DNA of 64,000 nucleotides from JAAUTG01 sp964458705 (GCA_964458705.1 CAYWKD010000006.1:36453-100452), one strand, 5' to 3'; shown: positions 43,463 through 53,142, counted from the stretch's first letter. A program made the numbers and translations. Notes: a model not told the origin generated them from the letters alone.

Positions 43463-44230
43463 CTACTTGTTTTTAAGCGATTCGATTTGCTCCGCAAAGA
43501 AATCACTTTTTTCTGGGAAAAGCAATGCTAAGCGCTCATATACTTCAATTGCTTTTTCATTTTGATGCTGATGAGTGAGCAATTCAGCTAAAGTCTCGGA
43601 TGCTACATCGCTAGATTCTAGTACGTTTTCATTGGGTAGTTTTTCTAGCAGTACTTTTTCATCTTTATCGGGTAGTGTAATTTTTTGAGGCTGCTGATAC
43701 CGTTGATGCCAACTTTTAAATTGACTTCTATGCAGCGGAGTAGGCTCTACTGTTTTATTTACTTCTTCTGATTGCTCCGAAGACAATTTTTCATCACTTG
43801 ATTCATCTAATTCGCCATCAAAAGGTGTTGGAAAGCTAAAATCTTCTCTATCCAAAGCATCTTCTATATCAGTTGTATTAAAAGTTGTTGAAGCAGGAGA
43901 TTTATCGATATCCAAAACAATTTCCTCTAATATTTCTTCTTTTGCTGCCAATTCCAGTTCACTTAATTGCTTCAACTCTAATCGTTCCTCTGGATCAGTT
44001 TCTTCTTTGAGTAGTTGGAATAACTTTTTTCGGTCAGGACCGTGAATGGCTGCGTTGCGAAGATTACGCTCGTGGTCGCTTCTCCCTTCTAATTGGCTCT
44101 TTTTAGCAAGCAAATAACGCAAGTTAGCGTTGTAGGGATACTGCAAAATCAGTTGTTTCAGTTCCTCATAATTCATCTGAAGCAATAAAGATGGATTCTC
44201 GATATACTCAGTAAAATTCTCTGCATTCAT
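43463..44230 (-). CDS. Acidic protein of unknown function with TPR-like C-terminus
   Basis: I chose the ATG at 44230 (255 residues, MNAENFTEY); another ATG at 44242 is possible. The N-terminal part (about 1-75) is helical (MNYEELKQLILQYPYNANLRYLLAKKSQ) and the C-terminal 45 residues fit a TPR helix pair (ASETLAELLTHQHQNEKAIEVYERLALLFPEKSDFF). The middle is acidic and probably disordered. Genes of this form often precede secG in Bacteroidota. It is cytoplasmic by prediction, and its function is unknown. Confidence 0.8.
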   Translation of the reverse strand: MNAENFTEYIENPSLLLQMNYEELKQLILQYPYNANLRYLLAKKSQLEGRSDHERNLRNAAIHGPDRKKLFQLLKEETDPEERLELKQLSELELAAKEEILEEIVLDIDKSPASTTFNTTDIEDALDREDFSFPTPFDGELDESSDEKLSSEQSEEVNKTVEPTPLHRSQFKSWHQRYQQPQKITLPDKDEKVLLEKLPNENVLESSDVASETLAELLTHQHQNEKAIEVYERLALLFPEKSDFFAEQIESLKNK

Positions 44231-44292
44231 ACTCCTCAACATTGATATTCTAAATGGCTGGATAATATAGCCAAATTAAATTGATTATTATA

Positions 44293-44300
44293 CAAAACTA
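44293..44300 (-). promoter_or_regulatory. Possible -7 element upstream of the secG operon
   Basis: On the minus strand TAGTTTTG matches TAnnTTTG, with a TTG 25 bases further upstream, slightly beyond the usual spacing. It lies about 60 bases before the start at 44230. Confidence 0.35.
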
Positions 44301-44373
44301 TGAAAATTTTGTGACAGGCATAGTACAATTAATAGTGAGAACTCGCAAAACAAAGCATTTAGCTGCCTACAAG

Positions 44374-45570
44374 TCAACTCAATCCTAGCATCAAATCAAC
44401 AAGTAAATCATCTATATTTTCGATACCTACGGATATACGAATTAAGCCGTCAGTGATGCCATTCTCGTGACGGATTTGTTCTGGCACATTTAAGTGCGAC
44501 ATACTTGCGGGGTGCATAATGAGTGTATCTACATCGCCAAGCGTTGGAGCAAGCGTACAGTGCTGTAATTTATCAATAAAAGCTTTTCCTGCCTCTAGCC
44601 CGCCTTTCAGTTCAAAACTTAGCATACCTCCATGCGTTCGCATTTGTATTTTGGCTAGTTCATGGTCTGGGTGAGTGGATAAACCCGTGTAGTTTACACG
44701 CTCCACTTGTGATTGGCTGTCTAAGAATTTTGCAATTTGTAGCGCATTAGAGCTATGGCGTTGCATTCGCAATTCTAGCGTTTTCATGCCATTATGTGTC
44801 AACCAAGCATCCCAAGCATTGCAATTTGTTCCCAGTAATTTGAGTGTTTTAAAAATACGTCCCTGCATGAGCTCTACATCTGTTCCAATCAAAGCACCCG
44901 CAATAGAATTGCCATGCCCATTCAAATATTTGGTCGTGGAATGTATCACGAAATCCACTCCAAAAGCCAGTGGCTGCTGTACATAAGGCGTACAAAAGGT
45001 ATTATCTACTACTACCTTTTTGCTATATGTTTTGGCTAAATCCGTAATTGCCTTAATATCCACACAAGCCAAAGTCGGATTAGCAGGTGTCTCAAAATAG
45101 AGTAATTTAATAGAAGGGTCATTATACAACTGATGCTCCACTTGATTCAAATCTTTCATATCCACTACTTCAATTTGAATACCGAGTGGTTGCAATACTT
45201 TAAGTAGTAATTCAGTTGTGCCGCCGTATATGTTGCCCTGCGTCAAAACTTTATCACCTGATTTCAGCAGTGCGATCATCAATGTAGAAATAGCTGCCAT
45301 GCCTGAGCTAAATAGCAAGGCTTCTGCTTCCCCGTTCAGACCATAATTCTCTAAAGTTGCTACTTTTTTTGCGACAGTATCAATAGTTGGATTGCCAAAG
45401 CGACCATAAATGTGTCCTTCTTGCCGCCCAGAAAAAACATCTATTCCTTCTTGAATATGCTCAAATTCAAATGAAGAAGTTGCATAAATAGGCAATGTAT
45501 GCGGCTTAGTTGATCGGTTGTCCTTTATCTCTGAGGCACAAATCGTTCCAAATCCAGTTGTCTTACTCAT
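44374..45570 (-). CDS. Cys/Met metabolism PLP-dependent enzyme (trans-sulfuration family)
   Basis: This 398-residue protein is a gamma-family PLP enzyme. The cofactor lysine is Lys214 in HSTTKYLNGHG, Asp189 in VVVDNTFCTPY binds the pyridine nitrogen, and YGRFGNPT (55-62) is the neighbouring-subunit contact. Candidates are methionine gamma-lyase, cystathionine gamma-lyase or O-acetylhomoserine sulfhydrylase. The cysteine typical of methionine gamma-lyase (in YGCT) is Gly here (YGGT), which argues against that assignment but does not settle it. No met or cys biosynthesis gene is adjacent. Confidence 0.9.
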   Translation of the reverse strand: MSKTTGFGTICASEIKDNRSTKPHTLPIYATSSFEFEHIQEGIDVFSGRQEGHIYGRFGNPTIDTVAKKVATLENYGLNGEAEALLFSSGMAAISTLMIALLKSGDKVLTQGNIYGGTTELLLKVLQPLGIQIEVVDMKDLNQVEHQLYNDPSIKLLYFETPANPTLACVDIKAITDLAKTYSKKVVVDNTFCTPYVQQPLAFGVDFVIHSTTKYLNGHGNSIAGALIGTDVELMQGRIFKTLKLLGTNCNAWDAWLTHNGMKTLELRMQRHSSNALQIAKFLDSQSQVERVNYTGLSTHPDHELAKIQMRTHGGMLSFELKGGLEAGKAFIDKLQHCTLAPTLGDVDTLIMHPASMSHLNVPEQIRHENGITDGLIRISVGIENIDDLLVDLMLGLS

Positions 45571-45729
45571 AATGTATCCAGCTTTAGCTATGTTTATAAG
45601 TGTCGGCTAAAGGTAATGAAATTAACTTACTGCTTGTTTATCACTTTTGCTTCTGTTGGCTCCAGACTGAAGTTAGTGACACAAATAAGCAGAACATAAT
45701 CAAGTAGTCGCTTGAAAAATAACTGCCTG

Positions 45730-46110
45730 TTATTTCGGTCTAGTCGCACTAGCCACCTTCAATTCAAAAACCGCTAGCAATACAACAATAATTATCTCAA
45801 TCACAAAGTAAATCACTCCCAGATTAGTCAATTTTGAATACATAAAGATGACTAACCCTGCTGTAAGAATGCAGTACTGTAAATTGGCAATCGCAATAAT
45901 CATCAAAAAACGTTGCCATCGGCTAGGCTTAGTAAGAAAAATGTAAAATGAGTACAGACAAAACATCCCTGCTATAGCTGCTAGACAATAAAGCGCATTG
46001 GCAGGCATTCCAAAAGAAGTTTGATATTTTACTAAGACTACCCCCAACATAATTGCCGACAGCAGTGCTCCCAAACCATCTATCAAAAAAAGTAGTTTTG
46101 GGTTTTCCAT
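45730..46110 (-). CDS. Integral membrane protein of unknown function
   Basis: I chose the ATG at 46110 (126 residues, MENPKLLFLI); ATG at 46149 is less likely because its extra residues are not membrane-like. Four hydrophobic helices are evident (about 6-27, 38-56, 65-88 and 94-118). I recognise no family. It is divergent from the large secreted protein gene. Confidence 0.72.
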   Translation of the reverse strand: MENPKLLFLIDGLGALLSAIMLGVVLVKYQTSFGMPANALYCLAAIAGMFCLYSFYIFLTKPSRWQRFLMIIAIANLQYCILTAGLVIFMYSKLTNLGVIYFVIEIIIVVLLAVFELKVASATRPK

Positions 46111-46218
46111 TCTCAACAAGATATTCACCTGTAAAATAAATTGGTTCAATCTTTTCTGACAACTATTTATTAAGGTCTTTCGTTTAATTTCCCAGAAGTG
46201 TTTACTAAAACTCAGCCC

Positions 46219-48972
46219 ATGCGATACAAAATTCTTCTTCTTTCATTGCTATTTGGTTTGGGAGGGATGCAACTTCATGCTACGCACAACCGAGCCGGTG
46301 AGATCAGAGTGGAGCAAATTGATGATTGTACCTCTTTGACTATTCGTGCTACTATTACTACTTACACCGACATTCGTAGCGTTAATGCAGACCGAGATAC
46401 CCTAGAGCTATGTTGGGGCGATGGTACTTGTACTAGAATTAGGAGATCGAATGGTGCGCTTGGCAATGGTGAACCTATTGGTAATTTCATAAAGAAAAAT
46501 TTATACATTGCCGAACATACCTATCCGGGGCGAGCAACTTACAATTTGACAATGACAGACCCCAACCGAGTATCAGATATATTAAATGTCAATTTCCCTA
46601 ATTCTGTCAATGTCCCTTTCCATGTTGCGACTACCTACACTTTTCTAAATCCGCAATTTCAAGGCTGCAATAGTACGCCTATTCTACTTCAACCCCCTAT
46701 TGATATTGGCTGTGTAGGTCAACCTTTCCAACATAATCCAAATGCTTTTGACCCAGATGGCGACAGCCTTTCTTATGCCTTTGTTACGCCACTACAAGAC
46801 GTCAGAACACCTGTGCCAAGATATTTATTTCCCAATCAGATTATACCAGGGGCTGAGAATCTTCTCACTATTAATGAAAGAACTGGCGACGTGCTTTGGG
46901 ATGCTCCACAACGAGAAGGTGAATATAACCTTGCCCTTATCATTGTAGAATGGAGAAATGGTGTACCTATTGACACTACAATTAGAGATATGCAAATTAG
47001 TGTTGAAGACTGCCAAAACCTCCCTCCCGAAGTGGAAGTACCCTTCGAAGAAATATGTGTAATTGCTGGTGAGGTGATTGAATTTGATGTAGTGGCTACT
47101 GCTCCTTTGGAAGAATCTGAGCAACAAATTCAACTACAAGCCTTCGGCGGTCCATTAATATTAGATGTCAGTCCAGCTACCTTTGAAGATAATACAAACG
47201 AATTTCGGAATCAGCCTTCTACTAAACGTTTTCGATGGGAAACTACCTGCGAGCATATTTCCGATCAGCCTTACTCTGTAATATTTAGAGGCGTAGATGA
47301 TTTTTTGAGCGACGAGACTGGACTAGCGACCTTAAAAACTGTAAGAATAAAAGTGGTTGGTCCGCCACCTGAGGATGTTCAAGCAATATCCACTGCTGGT
47401 AAAGTAAGCGTAACTTGGGAAAAACCTTATGCCTGTGAAGTAACAGAAAATGAATACTTTAGAGGCTTCTCAATCTGGCGCCGACAAGGTAGTAATCCTT
47501 TTGAGTTGGACACTTGTGAGAATGGATTAGATGGCAAGGGATATACTCGCTTAGCATTTGATCAACTCACAATGAATGCAGCAGGCGATCGCTATGAATT
47601 TATAGATGAAGAAGTAGAGCGCGGCAGAACTTACTGCTATCGCATTCTAGCAGAATTTGCGAAACTTTCTCCTAGCGGTAACTTTCCTTACAACAGAGTG
47701 GCAAGCCTCCCTTCGAAGGAAGTATGTGTTCAATTGAGTAGAGATGTTCCACTGATAACTAATGTAAGTGTGCTCTCAACTGCTAATGGACAGATGGAAG
47801 TGCGGTGGTCAAAACCCAACGCAACTGATTTAGACACTATTCAAAATCCTCCCCCTTATCGTTACGAAGTATTAAGGGCAACAGGAATTGGTGGAACAGA
47901 TTTTCAGCCTGTTGAAACATTTCAAGCCGCTTCCTTTGTAGCAGCTAACGATACCATTTTTATAGATGAGAATTTGAATCTCACGCAGGTTGCTTATACC
48001 TATAAAGTCGCTTTCTATGTAAATAATGAGTCTATTCCACTTGGCGAAACACAAACTGCCTCTTCTGTTTTCTTAACAGTGAGCCCTACCGATAAAACTA
48101 ACGTTCTGACTTGGGAGGAAGCCGTCCCTTGGATCAATACTAGATATGTCGTGTACGAAATTATCAACGGTAGCAGGGCAGTCTTAGATACTACCTCTAC
48201 CCCACTCTATCGTCATACTGGATTAGAAAATGGTACAGAATATTGCTACCAAATTGAAAGCATTGGTTCTTACGGGATTGATCAGATCATTGACCCCATC
48301 ATCAATTTTTCACAGGAAACCTGTGGTGTACCTGTGGATAATGTTTCACCTTGTGCGCCCGTGCTAGAAGTCTTAAATATTTGTGAAGCAACATCCGCAC
48401 CGATCCCACTGACGGAAACAGAGAACTTTCTAGTTTGGACTAATCCAAACACTATCTGCGAAGACACTGACGATGTAACTAGCTACAATATTTATTATGC
48501 TCCAATGAAAGATCAGCCTTTGCAACGCATAGGTTTTACTAGTTCAGCTTTAGATACTTTTTTTGTGGATACGCCGGGTGAAAGCATAGCGGGTTGCTAC
48601 GCTGTAACTGCAATAGATGGCTCGGGAAATGAAAGTGTAATCAGCGATACGACCTGTGTAGATAACTGCCCTATTTATAACTTACCCAATACGTTTACAC
48701 CAAATGGCGACGGAGCAAACGATCTTTTTATTCCTTATCCTTATCGCTTCATTGACCAAATTGATCTCAAAATAGTCAATCGTTGGGGGCAGATTGTGTT
48801 TGAAACCAACAATCCCGAAATAAACTGGGACGGCAATAATCTCAGCAATGAAGCACTAGCAGAAGGGGTATATTTCTACACTTGTCAAGTTTTTGAAAAA
48901 AGGGTCATTGGTGTAGTGCCTCAAGCAGAACCACTAACCGGGGTCATTCATTTAATTCGTGGCAACAATTAG
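46219..48972 (+). CDS. Large secreted protein with gliding-motility-type C-terminal domain
   Basis: I chose the ATG at 46219 (917 residues) because it gives a good signal peptide (MRYKILLLSLLFGLGG, ending LHA); a GTG 21 bases upstream is in frame. The mature protein starts THNRAGEIRVEQID, a form seen in large Bacteroidota surface proteins. Several fibronectin III-like beta modules occupy about 390-820. The C-terminus (about 825-917) is the CHU_C-type domain with LPNTFTPNGDGANDLFIPY, VNRWGQIVFE and LAEGVYFYTCQV, the type B signal for type IX secretion. It is probably cell-surface or matrix. Its partner genes are not adjacent. Confidence 0.93.
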   Translation: MRYKILLLSLLFGLGGMQLHATHNRAGEIRVEQIDDCTSLTIRATITTYTDIRSVNADRDTLELCWGDGTCTRIRRSNGALGNGEPIGNFIKKNLYIAEHTYPGRATYNLTMTDPNRVSDILNVNFPNSVNVPFHVATTYTFLNPQFQGCNSTPILLQPPIDIGCVGQPFQHNPNAFDPDGDSLSYAFVTPLQDVRTPVPRYLFPNQIIPGAENLLTINERTGDVLWDAPQREGEYNLALIIVEWRNGVPIDTTIRDMQISVEDCQNLPPEVEVPFEEICVIAGEVIEFDVVATAPLEESEQQIQLQAFGGPLILDVSPATFEDNTNEFRNQPSTKRFRWETTCEHISDQPYSVIFRGVDDFLSDETGLATLKTVRIKVVGPPPEDVQAISTAGKVSVTWEKPYACEVTENEYFRGFSIWRRQGSNPFELDTCENGLDGKGYTRLAFDQLTMNAAGDRYEFIDEEVERGRTYCYRILAEFAKLSPSGNFPYNRVASLPSKEVCVQLSRDVPLITNVSVLSTANGQMEVRWSKPNATDLDTIQNPPPYRYEVLRATGIGGTDFQPVETFQAASFVAANDTIFIDENLNLTQVAYTYKVAFYVNNESIPLGETQTASSVFLTVSPTDKTNVLTWEEAVPWINTRYVVYEIINGSRAVLDTTSTPLYRHTGLENGTEYCYQIESIGSYGIDQIIDPIINFSQETCGVPVDNVSPCAPVLEVLNICEATSAPIPLTETENFLVWTNPNTICEDTDDVTSYNIYYAPMKDQPLQRIGFTSSALDTFFVDTPGESIAGCYAVTAIDGSGNESVISDTTCVDNCPIYNLPNTFTPNGDGANDLFIPYPYRFIDQIDLKIVNRWGQIVFETNNPEINWDGNNLSNEALAEGVYFYTCQVFEKRVIGVVPQAEPLTGVIHLIRGNN

Positions 48973-48976
48973 GTCA

Positions 48977-49903
48977 ATGTCTATAAAGCAGTTGAGCCAA
49001 TTTATTCGCCTACCGAATCTATTTATTATGGCAATTACTCAATACTTGATACAATACTGGGTAATTGTACCAGCGTTGAAAGCCGCTCATCTCTCTCCTG
49101 TTCTTTCTTATTTTACATTTTCATGTTTGGTGATCTACACCATTTTAATTGCAGCAGCTGGCAATATCATTAATGACATTTTTGACGCTCCTATTGATAA
49201 AATCAATAAGCCTAATGAAGTCATAGTGGGAAAAGTGATTTCAAAAAAATCGGCTTATTGGCTTTATTATAGTATGAATATTATAGCTATTAGTATTGCC
49301 ATCTACTTAGATATTAGCACAAATCAGTTGCTATTTACTCCAGCAGGCATGGTGATTATTGCACTACTCTATTGGTACTCCAAAACTTTCAAGCGTCAAA
49401 TCCTTATTGGCAACTTAGTCATTGCAATACTCTGTGCTTTTGTAGCTGTGATTGTTTGGTGGGCAGAACTATCTCCGATTACTCAACGCCTAGATTTTGA
49501 TGCCTTTCAAGGTGATGAACTTACTTTCTTATTGCTCATCTATACGCTCTTTGCATTGCTCTCCACTATGTATCGAGAGATCATAAAGGATATTCAAGAT
49601 GTAGAAGGCGACCAATTGCAAAACTGCCGAACTCTACCTATTTTTAGCGGCATCAAAACGGCAAAATGGGTCGCTTTTCTCTTTGGAGTAATGCTGTCTT
49701 TGAGCCTAATCTTTCCAAGCGTACAACTTTGGCAAAGGCAACAATATTGGAGTTTAGCTTACTTATTTACATTCATATTACTACCCTTATTTTATTCTTT
49801 TATACAATTAAGCACGGCTACTAAACCCGTTCATTTCAAGCGACTTAGTAGCCTAATCAAAGGGATCATGCTAGCGGGATTGGGCTTATTATTTGCACTT
49901 TAA
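48977..49903 (+). CDS. UbiA family prenyltransferase
   Basis: I chose the ATG at 48977 (308 residues, MSIKQLSQF), four bases after the preceding stop. The protein has about eight or nine helices with both Asp-rich motifs: NDIFDAPID (Asn66, Asp67, Asp70, Asp74) and DIQDVEGD in the second half. UbiA enzymes join a prenyl chain to an acceptor. Its size and motifs resemble Bacteroidota relatives annotated as geranylgeranylglycerol-phosphate geranylgeranyltransferase, but the acceptor is not proven. It overlaps the convergent FKBP gene end by four bases. Confidence 0.9.
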   Translation: MSIKQLSQFIRLPNLFIMAITQYLIQYWVIVPALKAAHLSPVLSYFTFSCLVIYTILIAAAGNIINDIFDAPIDKINKPNEVIVGKVISKKSAYWLYYSMNIIAISIAIYLDISTNQLLFTPAGMVIIALLYWYSKTFKRQILIGNLVIAILCAFVAVIVWWAELSPITQRLDFDAFQGDELTFLLLIYTLFALLSTMYREIIKDIQDVEGDQLQNCRTLPIFSGIKTAKWVAFLFGVMLSLSLIFPSVQLWQRQQYWSLAYLFTFILLPLFYSFIQLSTATKPVHFKRLSSLIKGIMLAGLGLLFAL

Positions 49904-50754
49904 AAATTGACTAATTCCACTTCAAAGATCAAGACCGAATATGGAGGAATGTTGCCTTGTCTATTAGCACCATATCCGAGATGCGACGGAATGAATAATG
50001 TGCCTTTTCCTCCCTTCTGAAAAAGCTGCAAGCCTTCTTGCCAGCCCTGAATCAATCCATCTAAACGAAACTGTCGAGTAGCATTATTTGCAGTCTGATC
50101 AAATGTTGTACCATTCAGCAAGTAACCTTTATATCTGACCTCTACCGTAGCAGTCAAATCGGGGAAACCGCCCTCCCCTTCTTCTTCGATTATATAATAC
50201 AACCCTGACGCAGTAGAATCAGCCACCAAGTTATTCTCTGCTAGGTAGTTTCGAATCTTCTCACTATCAATAATCTTGCGGCGTTCTTCCGTCAAAATAT
50301 CTATTAGCTCTACATCAAAAGCTAATACTGAGTTGGCAGGTATTAGACCTACTTGATTTGCGCCATAGCCCATGTAAGACGGAATGAATAACTTACCTTT
50401 CCCTCCTTTTTTGAAGTATTGTAAACCTTCTTGCCAACCCAATATGGTATTCTGTAATGTAGTAGTAAATGGCTCATTATCAGGTGATTCATCAAAAATA
50501 GTGCCATCAAGTAAATAGCCTGTATAATTTACACTTATCTCAACATCTGCTGTTGGAGCTTCTCCAGTTCCTTCTTCCTCTATGATGTAGTGCAAACCCG
50601 TTTGTGATTCCTGCGCTGCAAGATTATTAGCAACTAAGTAGTCTTTTATTTCTTGAATATCCATCTCCAACTGCTCTGAGGATGAAATGGTGTCTTTCAA
50701 GCAAGCAGTCGTTAAAAATATAGTTAGCGTAAAAAGTATTATCTTATGAATCAT
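49900..50754 (-). CDS. Lipoprotein with two FKBP-type peptidyl-prolyl isomerase domains
   Basis: This 284-residue protein has a lipobox LTTAC (Cys18), so it is a membrane lipoprotein facing the periplasm. Two FKBP domains follow at about 60-155 and 190-284. Each has the VSVNYTGYLLDGTIFD or VEVRYKGYLLNGTTFD strand, a GWQEGLQ turn and an IPSYMGYGAN or IPSHLGYGAN loop. They isomerise proline bonds and probably help fold exported proteins. The two domains are similar enough to suggest internal duplication. Tandem FKBPs in one lipoprotein are less common than single-domain forms. Confidence 0.93.
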   Translation of the reverse strand: MIHKIILFTLTIFLTTACLKDTISSSEQLEMDIQEIKDYLVANNLAAQESQTGLHYIIEEEGTGEAPTADVEISVNYTGYLLDGTIFDESPDNEPFTTTLQNTILGWQEGLQYFKKGGKGKLFIPSYMGYGANQVGLIPANSVLAFDVELIDILTEERRKIIDSEKIRNYLAENNLVADSTASGLYYIIEEEGEGGFPDLTATVEVRYKGYLLNGTTFDQTANNATRQFRLDGLIQGWQEGLQLFQKGGKGTLFIPSHLGYGANRQGNIPPYSVLIFEVELVNF

Positions 50755-50952
50755 ATTAAATTAAATTGACCTTTTATTATTAAATTCATTCTACATACAG
50801 ACAAAACTTTGAGCCAGTAGGTTGTACACTTTGACCTAGTTATTAACGTTGCATGCTTCAACATAAACTTGCAGTTACTTTTGCTTATTTCAAAATCCAA
50901 AACAGTTCTTTATCTGAACTATTGGATTTGTGACTTATTGCGAATAGTCCTT

Positions 50953-50974
50953 ATTGTTTCATTGTAGAAACAAT
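50953..50974. promoter_or_regulatory. Inverted repeat between FKBP and mscS genes
   Basis: ATTGTTTC (50953-50960) and GAAACAAT (50967-50974) form a perfect 8+8 inverted repeat with a 6-base spacer. Seven bases of each arm equal those of the repeat before trkA (35504-35523). It may bind the same regulator, and a role for osmotic control is inference. Confidence 0.45.
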
Positions 50975-50994
50975 ACTGCGCTCAAATCGTTTTT

Positions 50995-51040
50995 TGATTA
51001 AATGTAAATCACACTAATGATTAAATGTAAATCACACTAA
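50995..51040. repeat. Perfect 23-base tandem direct repeat
   Basis: The 23-base unit beginning TGATTAAATGTAAATC and ending ACTAA occurs twice, exactly adjacent (50995-51017 and 51018-51040). It lies in the FKBP-mscS intergenic region and is identical in both copies, which suggests a recent slippage event or a duplicated binding site. Confidence 0.85.
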
Positions 51041-51210
51041 CCTGACTGTAAGGCTCAGTAGTCGATTCATTTTTTGAGTAAAAAATCAAGTTTTATAGCT
51101 AATTGTTTATCCACTTACTGAATAGGTAGAGTGTGAATGGATACTTAGATTGTCGTAGATATTATCAAATTTAATATTGGCAATCATCATTTCTAAACCA
51201 TAAAAGTGAT

Positions 51211-52344
51211 ATGTCAGAATATTTTGAAAATTTCTCTGCTATACTAAATACGGATAGCCTAATTCAATTATTAATCAGCATTACAGTTGCCATAGTTGTT
51301 GGAGCTATTATTACCTGGCTTATCTTTAGACTTTTGAAATGGTCAAGTAAGCGTGAACCAGATTCTGTTCTGTTAAGACTTGCTGCTACTAAACTGAGAA
51401 ATCCTGCCTATTTTTTAATACCATTGTTGCTCTTTAACATCGTTTTCCCCGCCTTTGGAGTAGCATCATCAGAGGTTTTTTCTGAGTTTGTTGCCTATCT
51501 GACTCGAACAGCTTTGTATATTGTTGGAGCATGGTTCTTAATGCGAGTAGTCAATATATTTATTGAAGTTATCAAAGAGCGAAATAATATAGCAGCAACA
51601 AATAATAACTACAATCAGCGAAAACTGATTACGCAACTGCAATTCATTCAGCGAATCGGTAGTGTCATCATTGTTACTTTAGCCGTAGCGTTTATTCTAC
51701 TTGAATTCAAAGCGGTACGGCAGATTGGTGCAGGTTTACTGGCGTCTGCTGGTGTTACAGGTATTATTATTGGTTTTGCAGCACAAAAGTCTATTGCCAA
51801 TTTGCTGGCAGGGCTACAAATCGCTTTTACACAACCCATAAAAATAGACGATGTAGTAATTATAGAAGGCGAATTTGGGCGGGTGGAGGAAATTACCTTA
51901 ACTTATGTAGTAATTCGTATTTGGGATCAACGGAGAATAATAGTACCCTTAAACTACTTTATTGAAAAGCCCTTCCAAAATTGGACACGCACTGGGGCAG
52001 AGTTGCTTGGCTCTGTTTTTATATATGCTGATTATCAAACACCTACGAATGCCATCAGGGATAAATTGACTGCTTTGTTGCAAGATCATCCATTGTGGGA
52101 TGGGCGCGTTAATTCTGTTAAAGTTACAGAAACTAATCCTACTTATATGCATGTGCGATTATTGATGAGTTCCCAAAATGCTAGTGATTTGTTTGATTTG
52201 AGATGTGATGTACGAGAGGCAATGGTACAATTCCTACAAATGGATTATCCAGCTAGTTTACCAAAAACGAGATTGGAATTTTCACAAAAAGAAGCAAGTA
52301 ATTTGCAGCAATTCAAGCAAATTAAAGATGCCAATATCAGTTAG
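51211..52344 (+). CDS. MscS-family mechanosensitive channel
   Basis: This 377-residue protein has four or five transmembrane helices (about 15-185) and a cytosolic MscS domain (about 195-370). The pore-lining TM3 is GAGLLASAGVTGIIIGFAAQ (about 171-190), which includes the small Gly/Ala surfaces of MscS. The following FGRVEEIT and NYFIEKPFQNW segments belong to the beta and cage domains. The channel opens under membrane tension to release solutes. It is monocistronic, with a repeat-bearing upstream region. Confidence 0.94.
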   Translation: MSEYFENFSAILNTDSLIQLLISITVAIVVGAIITWLIFRLLKWSSKREPDSVLLRLAATKLRNPAYFLIPLLLFNIVFPAFGVASSEVFSEFVAYLTRTALYIVGAWFLMRVVNIFIEVIKERNNIAATNNNYNQRKLITQLQFIQRIGSVIIVTLAVAFILLEFKAVRQIGAGLLASAGVTGIIIGFAAQKSIANLLAGLQIAFTQPIKIDDVVIIEGEFGRVEEITLTYVVIRIWDQRRIIVPLNYFIEKPFQNWTRTGAELLGSVFIYADYQTPTNAIRDKLTALLQDHPLWDGRVNSVKVTETNPTYMHVRLLMSSQNASDLFDLRCDVREAMVQFLQMDYPASLPKTRLEFSQKEASNLQQFKQIKDANIS

Positions 52345-52435
52345 TCAAACAACAGAGTTGATGATATTTACCCTTAGGTCAGATGGCAATACTTGGGCTG
52401 TTTTGATTGTGCAGATTAACTGTTAATCTGTACAA

Positions 52436-53086
52436 TCATGATTCGTTACTCAACCATTTTTCCCAAAATTTCCAATTAATATTTTTGCTGTTTTTGCGTT
52501 TTTGTTTTGCTTTCTGTCGTTTGCGCTTACGGCGATCTTTCTGACGTTGGCTTTTATTTTTTTCTGCATCTGTTTTACCAATCGCTATTTTTCGTTTATT
52601 AACTACATATCGAACCGAAAGTCCTGTATGTGCATAGATAGGTGCTTCTCCACCCGCTATGTTGATAGAAGGTTTAAAGTCCCAGCTAACGTTGAAGCGT
52701 CCAATCGCCAACTCTGCACCACCAATTAAAGTCAATCCGAAAGGATCATTATATGCTGCTTCCTTGCCTGCCCAGCCTTTGTGCAAGCCACCACCAGCAT
52801 AGATGTTGAAATTGCGAGCTAATATTGGAAAATGCTGCTCGCCAAGCAGGGTGATTGTTGTTTCGTTTCGCCATACGCTCGATTGAATAATACCTTCTAT
52901 CGTGGCGCGTTTTGCTATTCTTTGCTGCACAGTCAACCCCCATTCAGTACCTAATCGGAGACCAAAAGCAGTGTCATAACCTTGCGCGATAACAAAGTGA
53001 TGGATAAGAAAGAAAACACAAACCGTAATTATTTTTTTCCTATTCTTTAGGTACAGTAAATGATTGACTGAGTTTTTCTTTTGCAT
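52436..53086 (-). CDS. Putative outer-membrane beta-barrel protein with basic tail
   Basis: This 216-residue protein has an N-terminal signal region (about 19-35, ending FVIAQ) after a long basic start. The middle (about 36-160) alternates like an eight-strand outer-membrane barrel (AFGLRLGTEWGLTVQQRI, NFNIYAGGGLHKGW, GLTLIGGAELAIG). The last 50 residues are densely Lys/Arg-rich and probably disordered. I recognise no specific family. A basic tail after a barrel is unusual and may sit in the periplasm or bind an anionic partner. Confidence 0.75.
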   Translation of the reverse strand: MQKKNSVNHLLYLKNRKKIITVCVFFLIHHFVIAQGYDTAFGLRLGTEWGLTVQQRIAKRATIEGIIQSSVWRNETTITLLGEQHFPILARNFNIYAGGGLHKGWAGKEAAYNDPFGLTLIGGAELAIGRFNVSWDFKPSINIAGGEAPIYAHTGLSVRYVVNKRKIAIGKTDAEKNKSQRQKDRRKRKRQKAKQKRKNSKNINWKFWEKWLSNES

Positions 53087-53142
53087 ATATTGTGTTTCTC
53101 AATAGTTAAGGTGATTATTCACAAAACGCTAAAACTAACATC

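Larger units (their letters stand above)
50755..51210. other. Intergenic region between the FKBP and mscS genes
   Basis: This 456-base region lies between divergent genes and has no convincing coding sequence. It holds an inverted repeat (50953-50974) and a 23-base tandem duplication (50995-51040). I found no full TTG-TAnnTTTG promoter, so start sites on either side are not located. Confidence 0.6.

Noticed and set aside
44374..45570. Assignment as methionine gamma-lyase
   Set aside because: The characteristic active-site Cys is Gly, so I kept the broader family name.
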